DNA of 44,245 nucleotides from an uncultured Bacteroidota bacterium (GTDB lineage Bacteria; Bacteroidota; Bacteroidia; AKYH767-A; 2013-40CM-41-45): NCBI GenBank assembly GCA_937871435.1, contig CALMQM010000106.1, positions 1 to 44,245 of the forward strand, read 5' to 3'. Shown piece by piece: positions 17,696 to 26,002 of this stretch (position 1 is its first letter; each line of letters starts with the position of its first letter). The notes under the pieces were generated by a model. It saw only the letters and a program-made list of their open reading frames with translations, ran no database searches and was not told where the DNA came from. The position numbers and the translations under genes were made by a program.

Positions 17696-17702
17696 CAGAT
17701 AA

Positions 17703-20700
17703 TCATTTATGGTATTTCACAAATTTTGTTTTACCGGAAAACTCATCTGATGAAACCTGCAGATAATACACTCCTTCAGGAATTTGTTTGATGTTGATGG
17801 TAGTGTGTACCACACCCTTATGAAAATCTTTATACTCTTCCATCACCTTATTTCCCAACACATCAAGTAGCTGGAGCAACACTTTACTGTTTTCAGCTAA
17901 TTCAAAATCAGCCTGAATTATTTCAAAAGCAGGATTCGGGAAAATATTAATTACATCCGTCGTTTCATTGTATTTGATGGCAACGAGATCAGAAGTAGTA
18001 AACATTCCGTCAAAGTCTACCTGCTTGAGGCGATAGTATGAAATGCCCTTATACGGTTCTTTGTCAAGAAAAGAATACGATTTTATTTCCGAAGAATTTC
18101 CTGAACCATCAACCGTACCTGCAGTTTGAAAATGAATTCCGTCCTTACTTTTTTCAACGAGGAAATAATCATTGTTTGTTTCTGTAGCCGTTTTCCATAC
18201 ACACTGAACTCCCTGAGAAACGACATGAGCATCAAACATCAACAATTCTATCGGCAATGGAGAAGTACTCTGAGCTGTGGCGAAATCACCAAAGTCACTC
18301 ATGGAAGTACGTTGTGTTTGCGTAACAGTACTCGTGAGGACACATGAGCCATCCAATCCCCACGGACCTGAGCCGGAAGGAATTCTTTTCATGACTGTCC
18401 ATCCTCCCGGAGAAGCCGCATTGGTATAACTTCTGTTGAACAATGTCATATCATACACACCGGTTCCTGCATTCGCTGTCGGAGCAAGTGTCCAGAATCC
18501 ATGATTCAAAGCCTGATTCAGTGCATAGTTGGCAAAGGTGCACTCACTGGATACCGGTCCGTTTGGCACTGCACCGAAGTTGCTGAAATACGCGAGTATT
18601 TCCGGAATTTGAGTCGGAGCAGTGAAATTGATTCGCGCAAGCTCATATCCTCTGGCCGAATTACCAACCGGAAAATCATAAATACCTGTTGCATTCGTAT
18701 TCAGAAAGCGGCGCAGATTGCCTTCTACATAACTGGTGATGTTGCCTGCAGTAACTGCTGTGTTAGCAGGATTACTTACCACAACTTCACGAATTCCGGT
18801 TACTATTTTACCGGAAGTCAGGGTAAGATTTCCTGCAACATTCATATTGTTGAATGCGCCTGCTCCTAACAACAGGGAGAATGCTCCCGTTTGATTCATC
18901 TGAACATCATTGAATATTATTTCTTCCACCAGGTTTGTGAAATTCTGATTGGCGCTTCCATTAAAGATATATGTAGTTCCTGTAGCCGGGCTCAGGTGAG
19001 TTGTGGATCCGTTCGCGTTGTATAGATTTCTTGCCACACGAATGGTTTGAGCATTGGGATCAAAGAATCCGGTCTTCAAAGAATCATTTTCCTTAATTGT
19101 TATTCCTGTATTTAACAACAAGGTTCCTGATGGCTTTTCCATCGTGAAGTTGGCAAAACCGTTTGCTCCGTTGAAATTTCCTGAGATCGTTTGTGTTCCT
19201 GAGCCAACAAATTTTACTGTTGATCCCGGTAATGCTATGAATGATCCGTTGTTGGTGAAATCACCACATACTGACAGAGTCACATTTGGATTGATAGTGA
19301 GTGATGCTCCCGGATTGATAGTAATGCTGTTCACTGTTTGATTCGCGAGCACAGCAGGCTGATTGACAGAAGTCGCATTGATGATCGCATCCACAGCGCA
19401 ATTCGGAATATTGCAGGCTCCCCAGTTTCCGGTTACTCCCCAACTTGTATTGGTTCCACCCAGCCATGTCATTGTTCCGGGCGTTGCTGAATAGTTCACC
19501 GGATCAGGAACACTGCTGAAGTTAAGAGTAAATCCACTGGTACTGTTGGTATAATTGCTGACAACAAGTAAATACACCTGCCCGGCTAACACATTGATTC
19601 CGGATTCATAAGAACCATTGAATCCCGGATATGCTCCCGGTGAATTGCCTGTTCCGCTACATCCGGTTACTCCGAGTGCGCTGTAATTACAACGTGTTGG
19701 GTTAGTGGATGGCAATTGAGAACACTGTAAACCACTGGATCCGATTTCCCATATTGCAAAATCATAATCGGTACTTGTTGTACTCGGCGCACCCAGCCAG
19801 TCATTCGGTACGATATCAAATTCAAGAGTTCCATCAACACCAATTGGAATTGTATACCATGCTGATGCACGCTCTCCTGAATTCAAGCAATTTAGTCCAT
19901 TCGAAAAATCACAGGAATTACCGAATGCAGAGTAGCCCGGATTCCCGACATTGATACTGTTCTGGCAAACCGGAGCCGGAGAAGTACATTCCTGACCATA
20001 AACAGAAGGTAAACCTGTTGTTCCGTCTACCGCGAGAATTCCAAAAGTTCCGGTCATATCATTCTCACCATCGATACGGATGTAATATGTATTACCCGCG
20101 GTGAGTCCGGTGACATTCAATTGTGAGTTGTTCGTTGAATTTGATCCGCAAGAAATATCCTGATTGCATGAACTTCCGGTAGGTGCAACCTGAGTCAGAC
20201 TTCCACAAGCTCCCTGATATAAGGCAATCTGAGTATTTGATAAAGTTCCCAAAAAAGTTTTGATGATCAGACTTGTTCCGGTTGGAACTACTTTGTACCA
20301 TACCGTATTCAACTCCCCACCGGTCCAACAAGATGGAGCTGCCGGCTCCAGCAAACCACTCGAGCAACTGTTGTTTCCTGTTGTGTTTACTCCAAGGGGA
20401 AGATTCAATGCATTGCAAGGAAAGTCGTTCGGTGAAGTGGTAGAAGAAGTTGTAATACTCAAATCAAAATTCACAGAACTTGGCGGATCCCATGAATCAA
20501 CTATGATATAATATGTCCCTGCGCCAGGCAATGAAAAATTTCCTGCCACATTTCCTCCGCCAATATAACCAAGACAATTTGCTCCTACCGATCCCGGACA
20601 ATTTTCATAAAGAAGAAATCCAGCTTGTGTTGAGGATGTATTATTTAATACAATACGTATACATTCTGAACCGACAGCTGTGTATGCAAATACCATATCC

Positions 20701-22175
20701 TCTCCACTCTCATATAGTGATGCGCAAGAACCGAGACTGGCATTATTGTAATCATTTCCCTTACACTGTGTGGTTTGGTTCGTCACAGAAAATGGCAGTG
20801 ACGGTACCGGAATCGCATTCGCGCAAGTGGAGCCGGGCGCACCACCGGGAGAAGGCGCGGATATCGTGATAGAATAATTATTCAGATTGGAGCCGCTGTT
20901 TCGATCTACAACAAGGTAATAAGTGTGTCCGACCAACACATTGGCACACAAAAACTGATTGCCTGAGTTACTTTGAGAATAATCAACACAGCTTCCTCCT
21001 TGTCCGATAAAAGGACAACCATCATACAACATGATTCCCACATTCGAGCTTCCGCTTGTAAGTGAGATGGATAAATTTCCACTCACCGCAGGAGAAAAAA
21101 TAAATACTTCGTCGAGTCCCTGATAATAATTACTGTTGCCACATACCACCGCGTTCAACGCCGTGATATCATTTCCTTTTCCGTTTGTTGTGCGTCCGCT
21201 TGAAGTATAAGGCAACGAAGGTACATTGACTACACCTCCGCCCAAACTTGCCGGACATGTTGGAATCACCGGAGAAGTAATACAAATGCTAAACTCATAA
21301 TCGCCGGGTGCTCCTGATCCATAATCATAGACACGGATGAAATATGTATTTCCCGCAACAAGATTACTGTATGTCAGTGTTTCCACAGCGCCATCACCTG
21401 TCAGGTCAGCGCAGGCAAGACTGGTCAGTGAACCACATGGGCCACCAAGTAGTTCTACCACAGCATTAAAATTCGGCGCGCCGTCGACGGTGATCACGTG
21501 CTGAATCTGTGTAGCGGTAAATGAATACCAAACATCATCGTTAGCTGTACCGGAACATCCTGTAGCAGGTGTGGAAGCCGTAGCTCCAAAAACTCTGGAA
21601 CAGGTAGCCACGCAGGATGCGCCCACAGCTCCCGGAACAAGTGGTGTTGCTGTAGCACAATTGTCATTCGTTATGGAAGTCAGAACATCTATTGTTCCAT
21701 CCATGTCGTTGTTTGTATTCCCTCCGCTGTTCACCCGAATTACACGAATGTAATAGGTTGTACCAACGGTTGTGGCAAATGTCAGAGTTTCGGTAACTCC
21801 GTTACCACCCGCATTCACACAACCCAATTCTGTCATAGAACCACAACTGCCGCTGTATACAGCAAGTGCTACATTTCGGTTATTTTCAACTGTTGCAACA
21901 ATGGAAGAAGAATTGGCTGTAGCCACAAAGCGAAACCACCCGTCTCTTCGGTTGTTTCCGGAGGTAACACATGCAGTATTGTTTGAAACATTGGAAGTAT
22001 TGTCAACACTCCAACTCTGATCAATGGTATAATTCGTAGCCCCGGTACATGGATTCACCGAAAGTGTCGGCACACTGTTTTGCGGACAAAGATTATTTGT
22101 TTGGGCAAATAAATTATTTGTCAGAAATAAAAGAGTATAACTAAAAAGGTTGAGTAAAAATTTAACAGTTTTCAT
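17703..22175 (-). CDS. 1490-aa T9SS multi-domain surface protein with PPC-like repeats
   Basis: A signal peptide (residues 1-24) is followed by about six beta-sandwich modules of 120-150 residues, spanning roughly residues 30-880. Each has a WYSFTAT- or WFRFVAT-type core, a LY.G.CGSLT.L.C segment and a TYYIRV strand; this is the PPC-like/CARDB-like pattern frequent in Bacteroidota. A beta-helix-like stretch follows (about 900-1150; MTWLGGTNTSWGVTGNWG, ITINPGASLTINPNVTLSVCGDFTNNG), then a Cys-poor domain and a final T9SS type A domain (INIFPNPAFEIIQADF ... KTKFVKYHK). Dozens of Cys residues within the modules suggest disulfides. It is probably an adhesin or matrix component. An HMA-like small gene lies 43 nt upstream on the same strand, apparently in one operon. 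Confidence 0.88.
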   Translation of the reverse strand: MKTVKFLLNLFSYTLLFLTNNLFAQTNNLCPQNSVPTLSVNPCTGATNYTIDQSWSVDNTSNVSNNTACVTSGNNRRDGWFRFVATANSSSIVATVENNRNVALAVYSGSCGSMTELGCVNAGGNGVTETLTFATTVGTTYYIRVIRVNSGGNTNNDMDGTIDVLTSITNDNCATATPLVPGAVGASCVATCSRVFGATASTPATGCSGTANDDVWYSFTATQIQHVITVDGAPNFNAVVELLGGPCGSLTSLACADLTGDGAVETLTYSNLVAGNTYFIRVYDYGSGAPGDYEFSICITSPVIPTCPASLGGGVVNVPSLPYTSSGRTTNGKGNDITALNAVVCGNSNYYQGLDEVFIFSPAVSGNLSISLTSGSSNVGIMLYDGCPFIGQGGSCVDYSQSNSGNQFLCANVLVGHTYYLVVDRNSGSNLNNYSITISAPSPGGAPGSTCANAIPVPSLPFSVTNQTTQCKGNDYNNASLGSCASLYESGEDMVFAYTAVGSECIRIVLNNTSSTQAGFLLYENCPGSVGANCLGYIGGGNVAGNFSLPGAGTYYIIVDSWDPPSSVNFDLSITTSSTTSPNDFPCNALNLPLGVNTTGNNSCSSGLLEPAAPSCWTGGELNTVWYKVVPTGTSLIIKTFLGTLSNTQIALYQGACGSLTQVAPTGSSCNQDISCGSNSTNNSQLNVTGLTAGNTYYIRIDGENDMTGTFGILAVDGTTGLPSVYGQECTSPAPVCQNSINVGNPGYSAFGNSCDFSNGLNCLNSGERASAWYTIPIGVDGTLEFDIVPNDWLGAPSTTSTDYDFAIWEIGSSGLQCSQLPSTNPTRCNYSALGVTGCSGTGNSPGAYPGFNGSYESGINVLAGQVYLLVVSNYTNSTSGFTLNFSSVPDPVNYSATPGTMTWLGGTNTSWGVTGNWGACNIPNCAVDAIINATSVNQPAVLANQTVNSITINPGASLTINPNVTLSVCGDFTNNGSFIALPGSTVKFVGSGTQTISGNFNGANGFANFTMEKPSGTLLLNTGITIKENDSLKTGFFDPNAQTIRVARNLYNANGSTTHLSPATGTTYIFNGSANQNFTNLVEEIIFNDVQMNQTGAFSLLLGAGAFNNMNVAGNLTLTSGKIVTGIREVVVSNPANTAVTAGNITSYVEGNLRRFLNTNATGIYDFPVGNSARGYELARINFTAPTQIPEILAYFSNFGAVPNGPVSSECTFANYALNQALNHGFWTLAPTANAGTGVYDMTLFNRSYTNAASPGGWTVMKRIPSGSGPWGLDGSCVLTSTVTQTQRTSMSDFGDFATAQSTSPLPIELLMFDAHVVSQGVQCVWKTATETNNDYFLVEKSKDGIHFQTAGTVDGSGNSSEIKSYSFLDKEPYKGISYYRLKQVDFDGMFTTSDLVAIKYNETTDVINIFPNPAFEIIQADFELAENSKVLLQLLDVLGNKVMEEYKDFHKGVVHTTINIKQIPEGVYYLQVSSDEFSGKTKFVKYHK

Positions 22176-22218
22176 GGGGTGGGCTAAGTCGGAGGTAAAT
22201 AATTTTTACATCGGTTGA

Positions 22219-22602
22219 TTATTTAATTATCGATTTCACGGTTACCACTTCGTATTTACTGCGGATAAGAGAAATGTCTCTTGTTGTCAGTGGTTCTACC
22301 GGAGAATTTATTTCCTGATTACGGATGATATTCACAATCTGATTTTCATTCTGAATAATTGCCGGGTTGTAAGTAATAATCATCGTTCCTACTTCATAAC
22401 ATGCTTCCACACGCAGGATTCCTGCAACCTGCGTCAATGCTGATTCGACAATCACCGCTGTCTTATCCGAGAGCAATGGCATTCTCAATAAAAGTTCCTG
22501 CTGTTGATCCGGAGAAACAACAGCTGCTTTGTTCTGCGCGTCCACCTGAACGTGTGCAAACAAGAAGAAACTGAAAATGAATAGAATGAAGACTTTGTGC
22601 AT
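22219..22602 (-). CDS. Secreted HMA-like small protein without a CxxC
   Basis: This is a 127-residue protein with a signal peptide (MHKVFILFIFSFFLFAHVQVDA). The mature part has a ferredoxin-like beta-alpha-beta pattern similar to heavy-metal-associated domains (AVIVESALTQVAGILRVEACYEVGTMIITYNPAIIQNENQIVNIIRNQ). The metal-binding CxxC loop is absent; one Cys lies in strand two. It is therefore probably not a copper carrier of the usual type. It is the first gene before the giant T9SS protein with a 43-nt gap, so it might assist that protein's export, folding or attachment. This is inferred from position only. The fold assignment is tentative. Confidence 0.68.
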   Translation of the reverse strand: MHKVFILFIFSFFLFAHVQVDAQNKAAVVSPDQQQELLLRMPLLSDKTAVIVESALTQVAGILRVEACYEVGTMIITYNPAIIQNENQIVNIIRNQEINSPVEPLTTRDISLIRSKYEVVTVKSIIK

Positions 22603-22941
22603 AATACAGAGTGATGCTTATAGGGTCAAACGGCAAACAAATATTTCAGATCAATAAATTTTATTGAAAGTCTTACACTTTCTTAATCAAAAATCCAGAA
22701 TTAGTCATTAGACCAAAAATACAGTAAAATCAAGCCTCTCAGAGGGTTGGATCTGTTAAAGCCGCGCCAATTGGGCGAATGAAGCATTTTACTTGGTGAA
22801 ATGCCCGTCAATCAAGGGTTTTAGGCTATCATGTGTTAATTAATTGTATCTGAGGTGTGAAAAAATCAATCTGAAAAAGTAATTCAGAGTATTTCATTTA
22901 AAAACACATGTAAATCTTTCAGTTTCAAAAAACATAAAAAA
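22603..22941. other. Gene-free leader/promoter region with clustered palindromes
   Basis: No credible gene is present. The stretch lies between the terminator of the SprB-repeat gene and the start of the HMA-like gene, so it must hold that operon's promoter. Three small palindromes cluster in 70 nt: CCTCT-C-AGAGG (22735-22745), the perfect CCAATTGG (22766-22773, inside CGCC...GGCG) and GCATTT...AAATGC (22784-22804). Their role is unknown. Confidence 0.4.
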
Positions 22942-22970
22942 AGAGGTGAAGACGATTTGTCTCCACCTCT
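22942..22970 (-). terminator. Intrinsic terminator of the SprB-repeat gene
   Basis: A 12-bp stem with a single A-C mismatch pairs 22942-22953 with 22959-22970 around a 5-nt loop. On the minus strand it is followed by a T-rich tract (the A-rich 22928-22941 on the plus strand). It lies 31 nt after the stop of the 735-aa gene. Confidence 0.8.
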
Positions 22971-23000
22971 CCTGGTTAAACGGAAATTGTTTATTCTATT

Positions 23001-25208
23001 TTATTTTGTCACTGCAAAGTGATGCATCTTTTTGACAGTACCATTATCAATGACAATGGAATACATTCCTTTTGAAAATCCATCAAGAGAAATGATCATG
23101 TTATTTTCACTCACAATACGTTGGTACACTTCCTGACCGGTAACATCGTAAATGTGAATCATCGCTCCTGTAAACGCACTTGCAGTTTGAACATGCAGGT
23201 TTTCATTAGCGGGATTCGGATATATGATCAATGCGTTTTCTGAATTCAACGAATTTATTCCTACTGAAGTGACAGTGTAAGCAGGTGATGTTCCTTCGCA
23301 TCCACTTGCATCTGTTACAACCACAGTGTAATCACCGATTACAAGCGGCTCCCATGTATCAGTAGTTGCTCCATTGATGAGCGTTCCGTCAACATACCAC
23401 TGATAAGAAACGCCTCCCGATGTTGTGAGAGCTGTACCATTTACGGTAATAACCGGTGTTGGCGCTGCATTTACTCCCACTGTTGTCATAGCTACAGAAG
23501 TACAACCATGATCATCAGTAATAGTTACAGTAAAATCTGTTGTTGCAGTAAGAGTGGCTGTCGGGTTAGGATCTGAAGCAGAGCTTAATCCTGTTGCAGG
23601 ATCCCAGGCATAAACATACGGAGCGGTTCCTCCGCTTGCAGTTGGAAGTCCGCCAATCTGTACTCCTGCATTTTCACACGTAGAAACAGTTGTTCCTGCA
23701 TCCGCAATCAATTCGGAAGGTTCTACAATGGTCACTTGTGAAGAATATGTACATCCACCATTGTCGGTGATAGTTACATCATATATTCCGCCAGGCAAAT
23801 TACTTGCTGTTGCTCCTGAACCTCCGGCAGGTTGCCAGTCATAAGTGTATGGAGCGGCGCCGCCAACTGGTGTAGCAGTTGCAGAACCGTCATTCGCGCC
23901 GAAGCAAGTAACATCTGTACTGGAAACAGTGGCATTCAATGATGCACTTTGAGATACATTCGCTGAAGCAGTAAGTGTACAACCATAAGCATCTGTTACT
24001 GTTACATCATAAGATCCGGCATTCAAACCTGTAGCTGTTGCAGTAGATTGAGATGGAACAGAATTCCACAGATAAGTGTAAGGAGTGACTCCACCGGTTG
24101 GTATAACTGTTACTGTTCCATTCGCATTTCCACAACTCGCATCGGTGGAGGAAGTAGTTGCGTTCAACACAGGAGGTTCGAACACAGAAACAGAGGATGT
24201 ATGTGTACATCCTGCCGCATCGGTAATTGTTACTATATAAGTTCCGCCTCCAAGGTTTGATGCTGTAGAAGATGATCCACCACTTGGCGACCATGAATAA
24301 GTATACGGTGCTGTTCCACCACTTGCCACCACAGAAGCTGATCCGTTGTTTGCTCCATTACAGGTAACATCAGAAGCAGTTGCAGTTCCTGCAACGCTGG
24401 TGGTACTCACTGCCAATGTTCTTGCGGTACTGCTTCCGCAGGAATTATCCGCTGTTACAGAAATGTTCCCGCCATTTGCTCCGGCTACTGCAGTAATGGA
24501 AGTAGTCGTGGATGTTCCGGACCATCCGGCAGGTAATGTCCATGTATAACTTGTTGCTCCGCTTACTGCTGCAATTGAATAATTGACAGAAGCTCCGGCA
24601 CATGTAGTAGCACTTCCTGTAATAGTACCAGGCTGTGCGGGTGCTGCACAAGATTGCTCGGTTACAACCAATGATCCTGTGTATACATAATCACCACCTT
24701 CATCACCCTGATGATCACCTGCAACGCCGGCGAAATAAAAAGTAATTGTTCCGGCTCCGGCAGCAGGAGCTACCCAGTTAAAATTGAAAGTGTGTGTGTT
24801 CGGAGTAAATCCACCATCCAACTGATGTACTACACTTTGACGACTCGCGCCACTAACTGTAGCACTCTTCAATTGTGTCTGTGCAGAATTGGTAATAACC
24901 AATGTTCCTGCATTGGTGTTTGCAGCAAGCAAGGCTTCACAACCTAAACCGAATACCGTGCTTCCTGTTCTGGAAACGGTTACACTCATGTTGTAAGTTG
25001 TTCCGGGAGTGTATACTCCTCCGGAAATTCCGGAAATAGAAATTGATCCGCCTCCGCTGTTCACCGAGAAATCACCATGGCAACTCACACAAGTTGATTC
25101 CCCGGGCGAACCGGTTCTTCCTGCTCTTCCATTGTCGCTCATTTGTTCACTGGTGAACAATGCAATCATGGCAAGCGGTAATAGACTAAAGAGTAATTTT
25201 CTAATCAT
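23001..25208 (-). CDS. SprB-repeat T9SS protein with choice-of-anchor V domain and CxxCH motif
   Basis: This is a 735-residue secreted protein. After a signal peptide (about residues 1-21) comes RTGSPGESTCVSCHGDFSVN, which contains a CxxCH haem-c-type motif. The choice-of-anchor V/Reeler-like beta-sandwich follows (to about residue 180; YTPGTTYNMSVTV, VFGLGCEAL, WVAPAAGAGTITFYFAG). An Ig-like module and at least three SprB repeats come next, each with TVTDA.GC and GG..PYTY.W (residues about 270-580), then a T9SS tail (IIYPNPANENLHVQ, FSKGMYSIVID). SprB repeats are known from the mobile gliding adhesin of Flavobacterium; here they are few, so a mini-adhesin or matrix protein is more likely. 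It forms its own unit, with a divergent neighbour upstream and a terminator after it. Confidence 0.9.
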   Translation of the reverse strand: MIRKLLFSLLPLAMIALFTSEQMSDNGRAGRTGSPGESTCVSCHGDFSVNSGGGSISISGISGGVYTPGTTYNMSVTVSRTGSTVFGLGCEALLAANTNAGTLVITNSAQTQLKSATVSGASRQSVVHQLDGGFTPNTHTFNFNWVAPAAGAGTITFYFAGVAGDHQGDEGGDYVYTGSLVVTEQSCAAPAQPGTITGSATTCAGASVNYSIAAVSGATSYTWTLPAGWSGTSTTTSITAVAGANGGNISVTADNSCGSSTARTLAVSTTSVAGTATASDVTCNGANNGSASVVASGGTAPYTYSWSPSGGSSSTASNLGGGTYIVTITDAAGCTHTSSVSVFEPPVLNATTSSTDASCGNANGTVTVIPTGGVTPYTYLWNSVPSQSTATATGLNAGSYDVTVTDAYGCTLTASANVSQSASLNATVSSTDVTCFGANDGSATATPVGGAAPYTYDWQPAGGSGATASNLPGGIYDVTITDNGGCTYSSQVTIVEPSELIADAGTTVSTCENAGVQIGGLPTASGGTAPYVYAWDPATGLSSASDPNPTATLTATTDFTVTITDDHGCTSVAMTTVGVNAAPTPVITVNGTALTTSGGVSYQWYVDGTLINGATTDTWEPLVIGDYTVVVTDASGCEGTSPAYTVTSVGINSLNSENALIIYPNPANENLHVQTASAFTGAMIHIYDVTGQEVYQRIVSENNMIISLDGFSKGMYSIVIDNGTVKKMHHFAVTK

Positions 25209-25540
25209 GATTTTAATTTATTTTAATTGGTTAGTTTTAATGGAGAACAACGAATAACATTTTCTCAGAATATCGCCGAGCAATTAAATTACGGATGTAA
25301 AAAATTCAATTTGCGCACCGAAGATACCAATCCAAAGCCAATACTGGTGCGACTTTCGTCATGCTACACACTGAAATTCAGTAATTTCATAGATGCTCCA
25401 GAATGTTCTGAAGAAAGATCAAGAATGAATATTAAAAATTAAAACTCGCAGGACGAATACATTTTAGTTCCATCATTTATTGCTAATTTAGAATCATTCA
25501 AATTAATTCGCTTTTTGTAAAATCTAATTATTCATTAAAC
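25209..25540. other. Divergent intergenic region, gene-free
   Basis: This region sits between the minus-strand SprB-repeat gene and the plus-strand DUF296 gene and must hold both promoters. I see no gene. A 6-bp inverted repeat CGCACC/GGTGCG (25314-25319 and 25346-25351) is present, and TAATTTAG, one base off the -7 consensus, lies ahead of the DUF296 gene. I cannot assign either with confidence. Confidence 0.35.
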
Positions 25541-25936
25541 ATGGAATTCTATAGCATCCGACTCCATCCCGGTAATGATTTGAAACATTCCCTTGATGCA
25601 TTTGCCACAGATAAAAAACTCGATGCCGCAGCCATCGTAACTTGTGTTGGCAGTCTGACTGTTGCCACCATTCGTTTTGCAGGAAAGGAACAAACCGATT
25701 CTGTCCCCGGTCCGCTGGAAATTACTTCTCTCACCGGGACTTTTTCAAAAGAAGGTTCACACTTTCATATTACAGTAACTGATCAGGATGGAAAAGCAAG
25801 TGGCGGACATCTAAAAGAAGGATCTATCGTTCGAACTACTGCAGAAATCGTGATTCTGGATCCCGGAAATGTTTTCTATAAAAGAGAAAAAGATGAACAA
25901 ACCGGATACAATGAATTAGTCATTGTTCCGAAATAA
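25541..25936 (+). CDS. DUF296 / PPC-domain (AT-hook-associated fold) protein
   Basis: This is a 131-residue single-domain protein. It matches the PPC/DUF296 family: YSIRLHPGNDLKHSLDAFA at the start, AAIVTCVGSLTVATIRFA, the LEITSLTGTFSKEG strand pair, the conserved FHITVTDQDGKASGGHL and IVRTTAEIVIL. In plants the domain accompanies AT-hooks; bacterial ones are stand-alone trimers whose ligand or DNA role is unclear. The central Gly-Gly-His (GGHL) motif is intact; in some members it helps bind a metal. There is no signal peptide. It is a single-gene unit bounded by a strong terminator. Confidence 0.9.
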   Translation: MEFYSIRLHPGNDLKHSLDAFATDKKLDAAAIVTCVGSLTVATIRFAGKEQTDSVPGPLEITSLTGTFSKEGSHFHITVTDQDGKASGGHLKEGSIVRTTAEIVILDPGNVFYKREKDEQTGYNELVIVPK

Positions 25937-25950
25937 AAATTCATTCCAAA

Positions 25951-25984
25951 AAAAACGTCCCGGGGAAATCCCCGGGACGTTTTT
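25951..25984. terminator. Bidirectional terminator with a 15-bp stem
   Basis: A perfect 15-bp stem (25951-25965 with 25970-25984) around a 4-nt loop. It is GC-rich in the centre, with A5 and T5 flanks and a further T-rich tail. It lies between the convergent DUF296 and phosphatase genes. Confidence 0.93.
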
Positions 25985-26002
25985 CATTTTTTTTATCTTT
26001 TA

